Assembly: GCF_043290135.1 (NCBI RefSeq)
Contig: NC_134701.1
Coordinates: forward strand, 205,217,601 to 205,281,600
Direction of reading: 5' to 3'
From: Rhipicephalus microplus
Taxonomy: Eukaryota > Arthropoda > Arachnida > Ixodida > Ixodidae
DNA: 64,000 nucleotides
In this document: piece by piece, positions 1 to 11,589 of the stretch
How positions within the stretch are numbered: the stretch's first letter is position 1
Layout of the letters: the number at the start of each line of letters is the position of its first letter
The notes under the pieces: generated by a model
The model's database searches: none
What the model was told of the DNA's origin: nothing
The model's input: the letters and a program-made list of their open reading frames with translations, nothing else
Made by a program: the position numbers and the translations under genes

Positions 1-1182
1 GGGAGTTATAAACGCAGTTTTTTCCCTGTCGCGTTCATGGACCTCAATCTGCCAGTAGCCGCTGCGTAAATCCATTGATGAAAAATATCGGGCATGTCAA
101 AGTCGATCCAGTGAGTCATCTATGCGTGGGAGAGGGTAGACGTCTCTCTTCGTCACTTTGTTGAGGGTCCGGTAATTGGCGCAAAATCGAAGAGTGCCGT
201 CTTTCTTTTTAACAAGTACGACGGGTGACGCCCATGGACTGTTCGAGGGTTGGATGACGTCGTCGTCGAGCATCTGTTTCACTTGAAAACATATTGCCTC
301 TTGTTCTTTTTGCGACACGCGGTAGGCGTGCTGTCGTACAGGCGGTTCGGTAGGGTCCGTTATAATGCGGTGCTTCACGGTTGGGTTCTGCTTGATTTTG
401 GAGGTGGACGCAAAGCAGTCATTATACGTACGTAAAACCATGCGTATCTGCTGCTGCGCAGAAAATAGCTGGAAAGTCACATCGACTGTACTGGCTAATG
501 CAGTGTTATCTTCGGCAGCAGTGGCGATCGGAGCGATAGTGGAACATTCTTCGTCACCAATGGCTTCAAAGTTCGTGATCACTGTTCGCTTTGCCAAGTG
601 TTGGTACTGGCTGCCAAAATTGGTGATCAGAAGCTGAGTCCTCCGATGTTTCAGTTGGACGATAGCGCGCGCGACACAAATCTGCCGAGCCGAGAGCACC
701 GAGAGGTTAGTTTCCGCAATGCCACTACTCTTGTTGTCACAGTCACTCTCCACAGTTACCAACATACTGGCTCGCAGCGGAAGTGCGATGGTGTCGTCAG
801 CAATTCGAAGTGTTGTGGTCTACGCAACTGCATCCTTTTGTCTGGCTGAATGGTCGTTAGAGAACGTTATGAGCAGGTCGCGAAGGTTAATAACGGCTCC
901 ATGCTCGCAGAGGAAATCCATTCCGAGAATTAAGCTTTGAGAGCATTCGCGCAATATGACGAAGGGAGCAATTTATGTCGACTCACAAATTAGGAGCTGG
1001 GCAGTGCATATTCCCAGCGGTGTCAATAGGTGACCTCCCGCCATCCGGAGGTTGGTTCCATTTCCCCAAGGCGTCGTTACCTTTCTTAGCTATGCAGCGA
1101 GGTCAGCGCTTATAACGGAATAATCGGCACCCGTATCTACCAGAGTGGTTATCGGGTGGTTGTCGACAAGGACAGAGATGCG
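1..1182 (-). pseudogene. pol: pol pseudogene: aspartic protease and reverse transcriptase, incomplete
   Basis: The protease lies at 1105-1179 with ISVLVDNHPITTLVDTGADYSVI, the classic DTGA active-site loop of retropepsins. The reverse transcriptase block at 97-765 contains the lead-in [20 protein letters not shown], then [25 protein letters not shown] and [17 protein letters not shown] at 97-99 interrupts the frame where a Gly codon is usual. Reading through it continues as HARYFSSMDLRSGYWQIEV, RT motif A with its catalytic Asp, to the window edge. The stretch between protease and RT is in other frames. The enzyme would copy element RNA into DNA. This copy is disabled. Confidence 0.82.
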
Positions 1183-1310
1183 AGCAGAGACACGTTTGTC
1201 GTCGATGGCACACGTCGGTGAAAGGATGTCATCGGATGTCGGCAGGCAGTTCGGGGGACGGTCTTGTAACGGTCGATCGACAGCGGCCTCACCCCCAGAG
1301 GTCGCTGTTC

Positions 1311-2589
1311 TTAGTTTCCCCGGTGCGGGCTTGTGGATCTAGGTGATCTTCCAGCAAGTACGTTCGTAAAGGTCGATTGTAGGCCAGGTGACGTGGAGCG
1401 CCGTGGAGATGGTGAACGGGATTGGCGACGCCGAAGGCTTGGGGACTGCTGGTTTGCCAAGTATTCGGCGATAGCACGGGGTCGCTCACCATCTCTGGGT
1501 CGACGGCCATCCGGACAGAAACCAGGAAGACCCATGTGCCTCTATGGGCACTCACGGTAGATGTGACCTGGTTCACCACCGTGATGACAGAGAGGCCGGT
1601 TGTCGGGAGCACGCCATATGCTAGATTTCCGCGTAAAGGTTGCGTTGCCGTACTGCGGTGGTCTTGAGTAGAATGATGGCACCGCTGCAGGGTGGACGGA
1701 CGAAACGGATAGCCAACAGCTGGTGTAGATACACCGGTGTGGAGTACGTAGTGCTTCTGCGTAAGTTAATAGCGGAGCTTTGGCTGGACGCGGGGCCGTC
1801 ATGGGTTGGACCTCGGCTGAACGCAGAGTCGTCATGGGGTGCACCAGCTGCCGGACCTCTTCGCTGACGACATTCATTAGAGCAGCAACATGGAGCTGGA
1901 AAGACACTGCGTGCAGATTTTGCAGCTCCTCGCGCATAATACTGCGCATGAGCTCCATCAGGTATCTTATAGTCGTGACGTCGGGTGTTGGCAGGGCTGA
2001 TGACACTGACGAAAGACTGCCAGGATGCTCATACTGATACGAACGCTGCCTTGGCATTCTCTCCATCGTCATGGCTTCGCGGAGGAAATCCTCTACAGTG
2101 CTGGGAGGGTGCGCACTAGTCCAGCGAACAACTGCTCTTTCACTTTTCGCATCAAGAGGCACACCTTCTTCTCTTCCGTATTTGAGGAGTCAGCTCGCCT
2201 GAACAGCCGCGACATGTCCTCAACGAACATGGCAACACTATCGTTCGGACGCTCATTTCGGGAATCAAGGAGCCATTCCGCTTGCTTCTTTCGGTTAGAG
2301 CTTCGGAAGGTATTCCGCAACTGATTGCGAAACTCTGGCCAGGTTGTCATAGCGGCTTCATGGTTTTCGAATCAAATCCGCGCAGAGTCCTCGAGGTAAA
2401 AGTACACATACCGAAGCTTTCGGTGCTCGTTTCACTCGTTGACGCTGGCGCAACGGTTGTAGTCGTCAAGCCAGTCGTCGACGTCCTCGTAAGATCACCT
2501 TGGAACGGCTTTGGGGTTCGCGGAGCGTTGAAGAACCATGGAGGAGACAGCATCGATGTCTCTTCGGTCTGCGTTCCCGCACTAGCCAT
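1311..2589 (-). pseudogene. gag: gag pseudogene of the Ty3/gypsy element
   Basis: The start is probably the ATG at 2589, followed by MASAGTQTEE and a stretch ending KPFQGD. A frame change then leads to EDVDDWLDDYNRCASVNE, a TGA at 2432-2434, and KLRYVYFYLEDSARI. After another frame change the Gag core continues as TTWPEFRNQLRNTF and FVEDMSRLFRRA. Further on lies a knuckle at 1548-1589, CHHGGEPGHIYREC, in which the second zinc ligand is Gly instead of Cys. The last part (1311-1535) is Arg/Ser-rich (RRRQSRSPSPRRSTSP), as in many Gag tails. Gag would form the particle and bind RNA. At least three frame changes and the lost Cys mean no working product is expected. Confidence 0.75.
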
Positions 2590-2726
2590 AGTACTGCCGA
2601 GTTATGAAAGCGGTCTGAATTCAAGTGGTAGGCCTAGTTGTCGCCTGCTATGCCGTAGGTCAGCCGGTTCTTCCAAGTCGCTACTAGTGTCGGGATCTTG
2701 CTGCTCATTGCAGTGCATACAACACT

Positions 2727-2760
2727 ACCCAGCACCTCCACCAAAAATTGTCACGTGATT
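2727..2760 (-). other. Candidate primer-binding site and LTR edge
   Basis: On the minus strand a TGG-initiated stretch (complement of 2727-2743), complementary to a possible tRNA 3' end in CCA, lies just before gag. It follows a sequence ending CACGTGACA at 2749, the CA typical of an LTR 3' end. The outer LTR boundary was not found. The LTR probably continues to about 2.9 kb. Confidence 0.45.
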
Positions 2761-2926
2761 ACAGAAAGACCACAACGTCTGGTCACAAGAACAGCAGCAC
2801 TGGACGTCGAGCCGAACCAAATGTTAGACCACGAGCACAACGAACAGTACTCTTCTTTTTCACAAAATGGCGCATACTCGCATTAGCATGGCTCAACCTC
2901 GTTCCTTGCCTGTGGCAATATGTATA

Positions 2927-3004
2927 TGAGAGACGCCGTAGTGGAGGTTTCCCGACATGTCGACCTTCCGGGGTTCTTTAACATGCACCCAAATGTCAGC
3001 ACAC
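2927..3004 (-). mobile_element. Ruka-like SINE fragment
   Basis: This stretch matches the body of the tick Ruka SINE as I know it (GAGACGCCGTAGTGGAGG, then GGGGTTCTTTAACATGCACC), also seen here at 34419-34548 and 60205-60440. The tRNA head and the 3' tail are missing. Divergence from the other two copies is considerable. Confidence 0.65.
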
Positions 3005-4010
3005 GAGAATGCCCAAATACGGCATCTTGTGGTCGCAAATTGTAAGTGGGAATCATTTCATGCATAGTTTATCTCTTAAGACACTTGGCACACAGTTTCG
3101 TACATCATTTGTTTTTGCCACTGCTAGGTTTGCCATCACTTTGTGGCTTAGAAAAAGCAAGATACATTGACCTTTTTATAAAGTGAACTTCCTGCGTAAT
3201 AAATGAGACTTTATTCAGTCCTATATTTCAATCGACTGTTTGGTACAGTCGCTTTGCTGGAGACACTATCATGCTCGTCGAGTAGTTCGACGGGCCAACA
3301 AAAATATAGTATTCTTTGCTCCAAATGAAAATAACCGAAAGTGAATTCACGCTGAATTTTTGACATGAGCTGTCTTATATATACAAAAAATACAGCTAGA
3401 TTGCTTTCAATTGAAGAGCTATTTATTTACAGCCTAATGAGGCTTCATCATTATATACACTCAATATTAAACGTATAATAACATATTTCTTTAAAAATAC
3501 AATATCGAGCGCTTTATAGCAATGGTGTGTCAATTTGACACACTTGCAGAGTTCTCTGTAAATGCCGTTCGCCAGGATTTTAGTTGGTAGTGTGATAACC
3601 ACTGGCACAAAAATTGAAAGCTCAAGATGTTTGCGTTGTTTGGCGGCTGTATATGGGTCACTTTTGCCCGATTCGTGAACTCTTGTGACCTATCACTAGT
3701 GGCCTTTGATGTATTTTATTTCAGTTTGAAAATAGGTGTTAGTGCTCATCTGAGTTGGCAGTAGCTCACAGCTTCGCCCCTGGTATGACGTAGGTAGAGG
3801 CTCCACCACATGTGACGTTGCACGAGTAAAGGAAGTGTTGGGGACCACAGAGCACATTGCGGGATGTGCACAATACCGCAACTGGCATCTCGTGAGAATT
3901 ATTGTTTTTCACCTCCACAGTTCGGTTATCGGGCGTCTCCCGGGGTCATTTTTCTAAGACACACGTTTAACAAATTAAACTCATACTAGGCACCCATATC
4001 CTTTCAATAC
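3005..4010. other. No recognised feature
   Basis: AT-rich DNA without a convincing frame. A short stretch at 3770-3790 (cagcttcgcccctgg) resembles one end of the GCGAAGC family, but nothing else of that repeat is present. Confidence 0.5.
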
Positions 4011-4500
4011 CTACCACGCGTGGGGCCGCGATTTGAAAACTTTCGTTCGCCGGATTCCGAGCCGACCGGTTTTGCCCTCGAGATATCCGACGACAGTCCA
4101 GCTCTGGCCGATTGGGTTGGTCCTATGCCACCTCCTGACGCCGGTCCCCGACGCCGATGACAGCGTAGCTCTGGCCGACTGGATTAGCCCCACGCCATCT
4201 CCTGTCACCGACAAGAGCTCTCGCCAGTGGTGCCCCGTCTTCGGATTCTAGCACCCGTGTGCATCTTTGTTGTCTTCTCCTTACTTCCGTCGTTCGCTGT
4301 CCCTGCGCCTCGGTCTCTCCTTCCTCTCTTTCTATCTCTCTACCTTTCAATTCTATCATTTCAGTCCCTTCTCTACCCCCCTCCCTGTTGAGCTACTGTT
4401 GAGGTGTCCCCCCCTGAGAGACAGCTATGGGATTTACTTTTCCCTTCTTTTCATTTATTATCACTCCCCCCCCCCCTCCGATTTGGAAACTGTCACTTCA
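4011..4500 (+). mobile_element. Probable 3' end of a 5'-truncated retroelement
   Basis: A short GC-rich segment that could be the tail of a coding region is followed by a long pyrimidine-rich stretch (4263-4380) and a run of C near 4466-4480, a layout seen at LINE 3' ends. Inside it, GCTCTGGCCGAYTGG recurs at 4101 and 4168, a degenerate 67-bp tandem duplication. No diagnostic RT or RNase H motif is present, so the class is uncertain. Confidence 0.35.
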
Positions 4501-4510
4501 GCGTGAGTGA

Positions 4511-6559
4511 AGCTTCATACGTGGGATATTCGCTACTAACCTGCATGGGTCTTATTACTTATGGTTTGTAGATGAGTTTTTGGAAGTGACGCAAAAACGG
4601 CCTCAAATAACAATGCCACCAGTCATTAAACGACACGCAGACCATTTACGATTCAATTTCATATTTACTAAAACACAATGCTAAAACTACAGAAAAAACT
4701 GTCATAAAAAGGCTCTCACGGCTTGTTTAAATGAACAGATTCAGTATAGTGAAATATTTTCTTGGTGCTTTTCGAAGCCATCAAAACAAAATACCGACAA
4801 CAGTGCTGAGTATCTTTCATTATGTCCTCTTTATTCTACTGGTCACCGCTACATGGAAATGTTTTTCACAAATATTACTCGGTAAAGCTCGCCCTCGACA
4901 ACGTAAACCTCGGCATTAAAGAGAGAAGCAGGCACCGACGTGTTTTTTTTTTGCTGCTCATAAAACTGTGCATTTCTTCAAACATAATAGGGTGTGTTTG
5001 GTGGAGTTTGTTGCACGCCCCAGGATAAGCCTGCCTGTTTTTATTTCAACATGAGATTAATCGTTGTTGGCCATATCATCCAGATGATGCGCGCTAGAAA
5101 TGTTTCATTAGAGAAGCGCTGTATATTTCAGTTACCATGGCAAAAGAAATAAACAAACAAAAACTAGAAATTACATGGAGCGTTCGAGAAGAACTTTCGA
5201 CGGAGTATTCATGATCCCAAGCGGAAGTTTTTTTGCCCGTTGAATGGGGCGATAACAAAACTCTTTAAATGGTAGTGGCAGTATAGTACCACACGCCTTT
5301 CCCAAGTTTTGTTATCACCCCATTACACGTGTGATTGCTGCCTTGTGCAGACCACGCTAATGAAATAAGAACTACCGAAATAATTTTAGAACCTTCCGAT
5401 GATATTACGCACACAAGGCGAATATTACAGATTTTTCTGGAACCTACGTGGCCGCTAGCGATAACGCTGGGACGTTCAACGGCACATGTATAAATGCCGA
5501 TGTGCATCACTGTTTATCACTCTATCGATGGCCAATGCTCTTTTCGCCGCTATCAGTGCCAGTGTGCATCGCTCTCATCTGACTTTCCGTTCACCGGCTC
5601 CTAGCGTGGCCAAACAAACAGTTTCATCTTGAACATACAGTCTGCTGCTGTCTTCATACCCGTCACGACCGCTTGACAACAGACACAATTCATTGCAAAG
5701 GATCTGCGCTTGCCTATTTGTGCGTGCTACCTGCCGACCCAGCTCTCACAACGTTTTGTGTTTTTCTGCATCAAAAAACTCAATTGGGCATTTTCTGTTT
5801 TCGGCGCGTGGCAATACTTTTCCGGTCACCATCGACCCAATCGTATGACCACTGACCACAAATAGTAACAAAAAATGTGCTAGGAAAAAGGCACTACCAT
5901 ACATGTGAGAACATCGATTGGATTTTATAAAACAGGGTAAGCCGCTAGAACCAACGTTCCATGTGTTCACTTCCATGAGTCAGGTCATTAAGGTTGGAAG
6001 TTCTCTTCGTCGAAACAGTTGCTCTAACGGAAGTCGTAAGAGTTTGTCATTGCTACTCTCCTCCATCCTCCTCTTAACTTCCACAGTGCTCGAACTTCAT
6101 TTCGATGACGTACCTTTTGCATACGTTATTTTCAAAGCCACTTTTGTCCCCTCACAGAACAAGAGCAGCATTGCAACTAACAAACATGAAGGAATAAGCA
6201 AACTGAGAGCAGGCAGGATCATAAATTTTGTTTCTTCTGAGGTAGTGCTAGCTACAAGACCTATAGGAAAGGCTCACTAATTAGGCTTTTTAATCGACAC
6301 ACCACTGTCACAACCTCACTAACGTTCTGATGTGCTCACTCGTTTTCCTAACGCTCGTGCTTTGATTCATGCCCACCAAGCCAAATCTGCACTGACACTC
6401 CACTGGCGCTTCGGCTATGGTGTAATAAAAACCCTCAGCACAAGTAATCCAATCGCGGTTAGCGAACATACTAAAAGACCCAGTGCTCGGATCAACGCAT
6501 TGAGACGAATCAAGGCACCAACCTTGGACAATTAATGGAAGCGACCATACGAAAGAGTC
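4511..6559. other. Unassigned, one inverted repeat
   Basis: I see no gene. The only structure noted is the 5243-5324 hairpin described separately. Confidence 0.5.
5243..5324. repeat. 20-bp inverted repeat, 42-base spacer
   Basis: AATGGGGCGATAACAAAACT at 5243-5262 is the reverse complement of 5305-5324 with one mismatch. This could be a small hairpin or the ends of a very short non-autonomous DNA element. No flanking duplication was seen. Confidence 0.6.
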
Positions 6560-6880
6560 AGGGGCGAATCTTCAGGCTGTGGGTTGTTGCCTCCTCTGTA
6601 GTAGTAGTAGAAGTAGTAGTAGCAGTCTTATGTAGCCACCTCTAGTTTGTAAATTGGTCAGTAGGTGGCGTTGTGTGTATATTTATTGTAAATAATAATG
6701 CTAGATGGCGCTAGTCATCATCATCATCATCAGCCTGACTACGTCTAGTGCAGGACAAAGGCCTCTCCCATGTTCCGCCAGTTAACCCGGTCCTGGCGCT
6801 AGTAGTTTTCGTAAATTTCACGATTTCGTATAGCTGACGGAGAAACGGGCAGACAGAGAGACAGACACAGACAGTTCAAG

Positions 6881-6951
<71 letters not shown>

Positions 6952-7270
6952 TGGCTGGCTGGTTGGCTGGCTGGTTGGCTGGCTGGCCGGCTGGCTAACT
7001 ACCGACCGACCGACCGACCGACCGACTGACCGACCGACCGACCGACCGACCATCTGACCGACTGACAAACGGAAGCACGGGGGGACAGATGGACGGAAGC
7101 ACGAACAGACGGGTGGAAGCCCGGACAGACGTATGGACGGATGCACGCATGAACGGACGAATGCACAGATGGGTAGCCGAACGGATGGACGGATGGACGC
7201 AAGCACGGACGAACGGACGGATGCTTCGTCCCAATCATCATCATTTACTCCGTGGATATGCTGTGATTTC
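6560..7270 (+). repeat. GCGAAGC repeat family, copy A
   Basis: Starts with AGGGGCGAA at 6560 and ends with ATGCTTCGTCCC (about 7221) plus the shared flank TACTCCGTGGATATGCTG. The core is a run of tetranucleotide arrays: (ACAG)n at about 6881-6950, (GGCT/GGTT)n, (ACCG)n at about 7000-7050, then GACGGAC/GATGGACG units. This core keeps several frames open and produces spurious proteins of the SVRPSVHPS type. A 78-bp RTE LINE tail is inserted at 6716-6793. Confidence 0.75.
6716..6793 (-). mobile_element. RTE-type LINE, 78-bp 3' end only
   Basis: Minus orientation: the (CAT)n run at 6716-6731 is the element tail, followed by the conserved 3' region also found at 32605-32690 and, reversed, at about 21130-21211. 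It is bounded by a perfect 10-bp target-site duplication TGGCGCTAGT at 6706-6715 and 6794-6803. This is a strongly 5'-truncated insertion into GCGAAGC copy A. Confidence 0.85.
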
Positions 7271-10152
7271 CTTGTGGACAGGGACCTAGTCTATCAGGCA
7301 CGTAAAATAATATCTAAATATGCATAGTTTACTTTTCCTCGGTGTTCTTTGATTTATTCAGGCTTTGGTAGTTTTCGTAATGGCAAACTCTGTATCGTGC
7401 TCCGGATAGAAGTTTCTAGACCAGCATTTCAAGGGTTTATGTCGGTGATACCACTCGAGACTTGCGCGAGACATTGCGAAGCCATATTGTGAATTTAGGT
7501 CTCGTAAGGTATTATCAGAAACCCAGGTAGCAATCGGAGTGGTGACACCACATCACGATGTCCGCGTGTGACACCATAGATAGCAAACTTTAAGACGTCA
7601 CTATGACATCATCATGACGTCATATTGCTTGGTCAATGACCGATGGAACACGGAGGCAGTGTGAGCTTACGTTGCGTATGGAATGGTTCTGCGGTGAAAC
7701 GGCTGAAGGATCATTGCAATCTACTGAGAAGAAACAGGATGAGTGATTTTATCATCCATCCGGCTTAAACGAATGCATCAGGGGCAGCGTAATTTCTATT
7801 CACCAGTTCTTGAAGCTGTTTCGGCACTATATTTGATATATTTTTGCAATCTTCATTCTTTCTTTCCTTCGGCTAGCGAGAAAGTTTGTGCGGATAACAA
7901 GGGCAGTGGCTAAGGTCACATGTGTTCCTAATGGGCTCAAGAGCATAATGGCTGAACGTGGTCTAGAGTTGGGCACCCGGCCAAACATTGGCTTTAGTTT
8001 CCAACAGCTGCTTATGGCCAACACAGAAAGCAGCACGTAGCCTTCTTACTGTTTTAATATACTCGGCAGTGCTCTTCCACTAGTCGTGCTCAGCGCTTCG
8101 AGCAATTAGGTGCTCTAACCACCAGCAGTGTGGGCTATGTTAACCGCTATTCACTTTTGCTTCTCCTCTTGTTGGGCCCTTCTCGAACGATGCTTGCGGC
8201 TGCTTCCTCGAACGTCAGAAAAACGTTGTTTTTTTCTGTTCACTTCATTCCTTGTTTCATCACAGTCTATACTTTTTTTTTTATGCTTCTGGGTGAGATC
8301 GATGCGCTGCATGCTACTGAATTGGTCTTCTTTTGAATGTTCCCAGTGGCATCATTGTTTTTTGCATGATCTGAAAACTAGTGCGTTGTTTTTTTTTTTA
8401 TTCCAGCAGCCACTGTGGAAAGATTTTTGTCTGTGAAAGTACAGGAACTGATTGCAGTCATTACGACTAAATATCTGCGTCTATCTATCTATCTATCTAC
8501 TTTGCCGCCTATGTCTGGGTCGCCTCTTCAGTTTGGTACTGACAACAATTGGCATAGGAGGACATGAGGGCATGATGAACATGACTGCGTGGTAATGACA
8601 TCAATATAGCGAAAATCCCGGGGCTTATGTTAAATATCCCTTTCCAGCAGTCATGCGAGGAACACACCCGCATACCAGGGGCCGCGGTAATGCGGATATG
8701 TACCACATGGTATTAAACTTTATATTTATCCAGTAAAGTCGAGAACAGACGTTGGAACAGATGTTGGAACAGACGTTGGAACGTTGGAGCTGAAACAGAG
8801 AGCGTCAAGTAAATACGGCACCAGCCGCGCTGACCTGAAGAATGCAACAAATAAGAATAGCTATCACCGTAGAAGTCGAACGCAGGCATTTTGCGTGGAA
8901 TTATATTATTCTAGCACAGAGCCAGGCCACGCGTTGAAAGGCAAAGTAACTACCAACGTCAATTTCACTTTGCAGGTGTATATTGTCGGTTCAACGTCAA
9001 TTGTAAATGCAGGGCTTGCTGTCTAGTTTTTAACAAAGCAAAGAATTACATGTGAGCTATGATGCAGGCGTCATGTGGGCCTAACGTCAATTGTGGTGTT
9101 GACTTTGCTTTCATAGCAGTCAAATAAACATTACTGCTGCATTCCTGTAATTCAGCAAACTATACTTAAACTTTGCTCGACACCGCACGAACGCTTTAAC
9201 AAAAGTTCCGTATAATACTCACATCATGAATCTGTAAAGTATAGTTTTATTTCGATAATATTGATGTCTTTGCTACAAAGTGTATGATGAAGACCATGAG
9301 CTACTCTTAAAATGCCAATGTATCTGATATTCCTGGTAATTCCACGATTTGCACACAACTACTCTACCTATAAAAAGACATCGATTCACTGCGGGCTGCT
9401 TAGTTCAAAGCAAAACATGCAGCATTCTAAATTACACACCGCCTGCTTTCCTTAGAACTGATTCTGACAACGCGTGGGATCTGCTGAATTTTCTGATGTC
9501 GTGGAACACCTAAAATAGGCATTGCTAATCATAATGCGATAGCGTCAAGCAGCTTGAATATAAAAACAAAAATTCGGTGCCAGCGCGGGTGCCGTTGTCG
9601 GCGTTGACAACAACAGAGAAAAACGTTTTATCTCAAATTAGTGAATTATAATTGCACTATTTAGAAATCACCACGCTTTCCAGGTGAGACGCTTATTAAG
9701 ACAGAAAACGTTAAAAAAAAATGTGTGGCGAGGCCACCTTGAAATTCCCGCACCAAACACTATGGCGGCGTGAATGGTTCGTAATCACAAAAAATAAGTA
9801 CGTAGCCCTCGAATGAAGCGATATACTTAATATGGCAACTTTCTGGAAATTTTGTGTAGCCGATGTACTCAAATTAGGAAGAGCAGATTTGGAAATCCGT
9901 GATGTCACACGCATTTTGAAATTTTCCCCCTATTGAATAACAAGTGATGTGAAAATTGTTCACGTTTGATTTCTTAGAGTACATTCTATTCATATCCGCT
10001 GATTCCTTGCCGGACTCCTGGGTTCATTGTTAATAGGTAAAGGCAAGTGTGGCACCAAAAACAAAGAAGAAAAAAGAGAAGAGAGGACAAGCACATACAC
10101 GAGTGAACATAACGCGTCTTATATTGTCGCAGCATATGCTTTTGCTTAAACA
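7271..10152. other. Unassigned, short simple repeats
   Basis: No gene recognised. Noted: two CRE-like GACGTCA sites (7592-7598 and 7614-7621), a (TATC)n run near 8481-8500, a 14-bp tandem unit GAACAGACGTTGGA repeated about three times near 8742-8786, and moderately GC-rich DNA near 9540-9620 that looks like dispersed repeat. Frames here are short and unconvincing. Confidence 0.45.
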
Positions 10153-10165
10153 TTGACCTATCTTT

Positions 10166-10928
10166 GAATAACAGAATATGACCCATTTTCCTGGACGTTC
10201 TTGAACGAGATATTGTAAAGCAGCCCTTATAGCAGCAAGCTCTGATGCCGTAGATGTAGTCATATGCGACAACTTAAACTTGATTGTCATTTCTGCAGCC
10301 GGAATTACAGTGGCACCTGATGAGCTGCTGGATGAGACGGACCCATCAGTGTATATCTGCGTTCGGTCTAAGTACAACTCATGTAATAAAAGCAGTGTTG
10401 CTTGCTTCAATGCTACTCTGGAGTGACTGCTTTTCTTTTTGATTCCCGAAATTTCTAGACGTACTTGCGGCTGGTCGAGGCACCACAAAGGGCATGCCGT
10501 TCTCGCAGCTGGCGTATATCCTGATGGAATGCTGTTTAGGTGCTTGGCTATGACGTCTGAAAACTTAGCACGTGGTCTTCCGGAAAGTAGAAGGGCCAAG
10601 TGGTGGTCGGGGACACGGCTAGCATGTCGAATGTGCGCTCTGAGGCAATCCACAACTATATATGTCCTGACCGGATGGTCTTTGGCAAGCATGATTGTGG
10701 CATAAGTAGAAGCGCATCGGGGCAGTCCTAGGCAGATACGTAGTGCCTGACCCTGCAAACTCTCCAATGAATGAGTATTTGATTTGCAAGTGTTAGTCAG
10801 TACCGGCAAGCTGTAGCGCAATAGACCCAAAATTAGGGCCCTGTACTGCTGTAGCATGGAGGCCACAGAAGTTCCCCATGCTTTACCGCACAAGAATTTC
10901 ATGATATGCACAATAGATAGCAGCTTCA
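10166..10928 (-). pseudogene. LINE RT C-terminal part and first half of RNase H (inverted segment)
   Basis: The minus-strand frame is open through the whole segment. It reads IVHIMKFLCGKAWGTS, then YRALILGLLRYSLPVLTNTCKS and ALRICLGLPRCASTYATI, the region after the RT domain in I-group LINEs. RNase H follows: IYTDGSVSSSSSSGATV (first catalytic Asp) and TASELAAIRAALQYL (catalytic Glu). It stops at KWVIFCYS, where the family has FCDS. The Tyr codon is only two bases from the insertion edge and may be a junction artefact. The YADD box lies upstream and is not in this copy. Confidence 0.8.
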
Positions 10929-11589
10929 GACTTTGCAGTCTGCCATGCGTAGTAGGAGCCATGACCAACTGGTACAAGAAATAAGACATTTCCATCATGA
11001 AGCTCTAGCACGAGGGCATGATATTATACATCAATGGCTGCCTGGACATATCGGTATTACCGGAAATCAATTAGCCGATGATGCAGCTCACTCAGCCCAT
11101 GAAGAAACCCGTGTAGTCCCGATTCCTCTATCAAGGAATGATGCAGCAAGACAACTTTACCTGCTGGCTCGAGATCTCACAAGCACGTTCTGGTCGTCTA
11201 CCAGCTTCCAAAGGTGTCAATTTTATGAACTGGATCCTTCGCTCAAGCTAAAGCTACCATCAAAACTTTCCCGCTCCGATGCGACACTGTTATGCCGCCT
11301 TTGGTTGGGTGTTGCATTCACAAAGGCGTACTCCTTTCGCATTGGTATGGCAGACACTCCTACATGCGACTACTGCGGAGATGAAGAGACCATCGAACAC
11401 GTCCTGTGCAGCTGCGCTTGCTACGACACACAGCGATGCCAGTTACGGATGGTTTTGAATCGACTTGACCCCGGACCATTTTGTGTGCAGAAGATACTAG
11501 GACCTTGGGCATCTGCCTCAGTTGCGCAGAAAGCAACTAAAGCACTGCTACTTTACCTTAAGTCAACAAACCTGAGTGACCGCCTGTAA
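10921..11589 (+). pseudogene. LINE second half of RNase H and C-terminal CCHC domain (forward segment)
   Basis: An open frame with no natural start, joined to the inverted part at about 10921. It encodes LQTLQSAMRSRSHDQLVQEI, then HDIIHQWLPGHIGITGNQLADDAA, the RNase H region with the final catalytic Asp. A C-terminal zinc-binding block follows, CDYCGDEETIEHVLCSC (C-x2-C-x8-H-x3-C), and the frame ends at a TAA at 11587-11589. In the family this would degrade template RNA and bind nucleic acid. It is half a gene with no promoter. The frame is intact, which suggests a fairly recent insertion. Confidence 0.82.

Larger units (their letters stand above)
1..2760 (-). mobile_element. Ty3/gypsy LTR retrotransposon, 5' half, decayed, cut by window edge
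   Basis: Read on the minus strand, the order is LTR edge, primer-binding site, gag, aspartic protease, then reverse transcriptase running off base 1, which is the Ty3/gypsy order. Recognised pieces are a retrotransposon Gag block, a damaged CCHC knuckle, an Arg/Ser-rich Gag tail, the protease motif LVDTGADYSVIS and the RT block ending in FSSMDLRSGYWQIEV. The catalytic YVDD, RNase H, integrase and the other LTR would lie left of the window. Two in-frame TGA codons (97-99 and 2432-2434) and several frame changes show the copy is dead. Confidence 0.85.

Noticed and set aside
1..2760. Endogenous retrovirus with an envelope gene
   Set aside because: Only gag, protease and RT text is visible; the rest is outside the window. 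The motifs fit Ty3/gypsy, and nothing supports an envelope.
6799..7327. Frames such as SVRPSVHPS and DGRMDGWT, also at 24.3, 27.2, 38.1, 42.7 and 58.6 kb
   Set aside because: They come from the GACGGAC/GATGGACG arrays of the GCGAAGC family.
10030..10998. A single 322-codon minus-strand gene
   Set aside because: Only 10166 to about 10928 is element sequence. Both ends of the frame run into target DNA or into the forward half of the same LINE.
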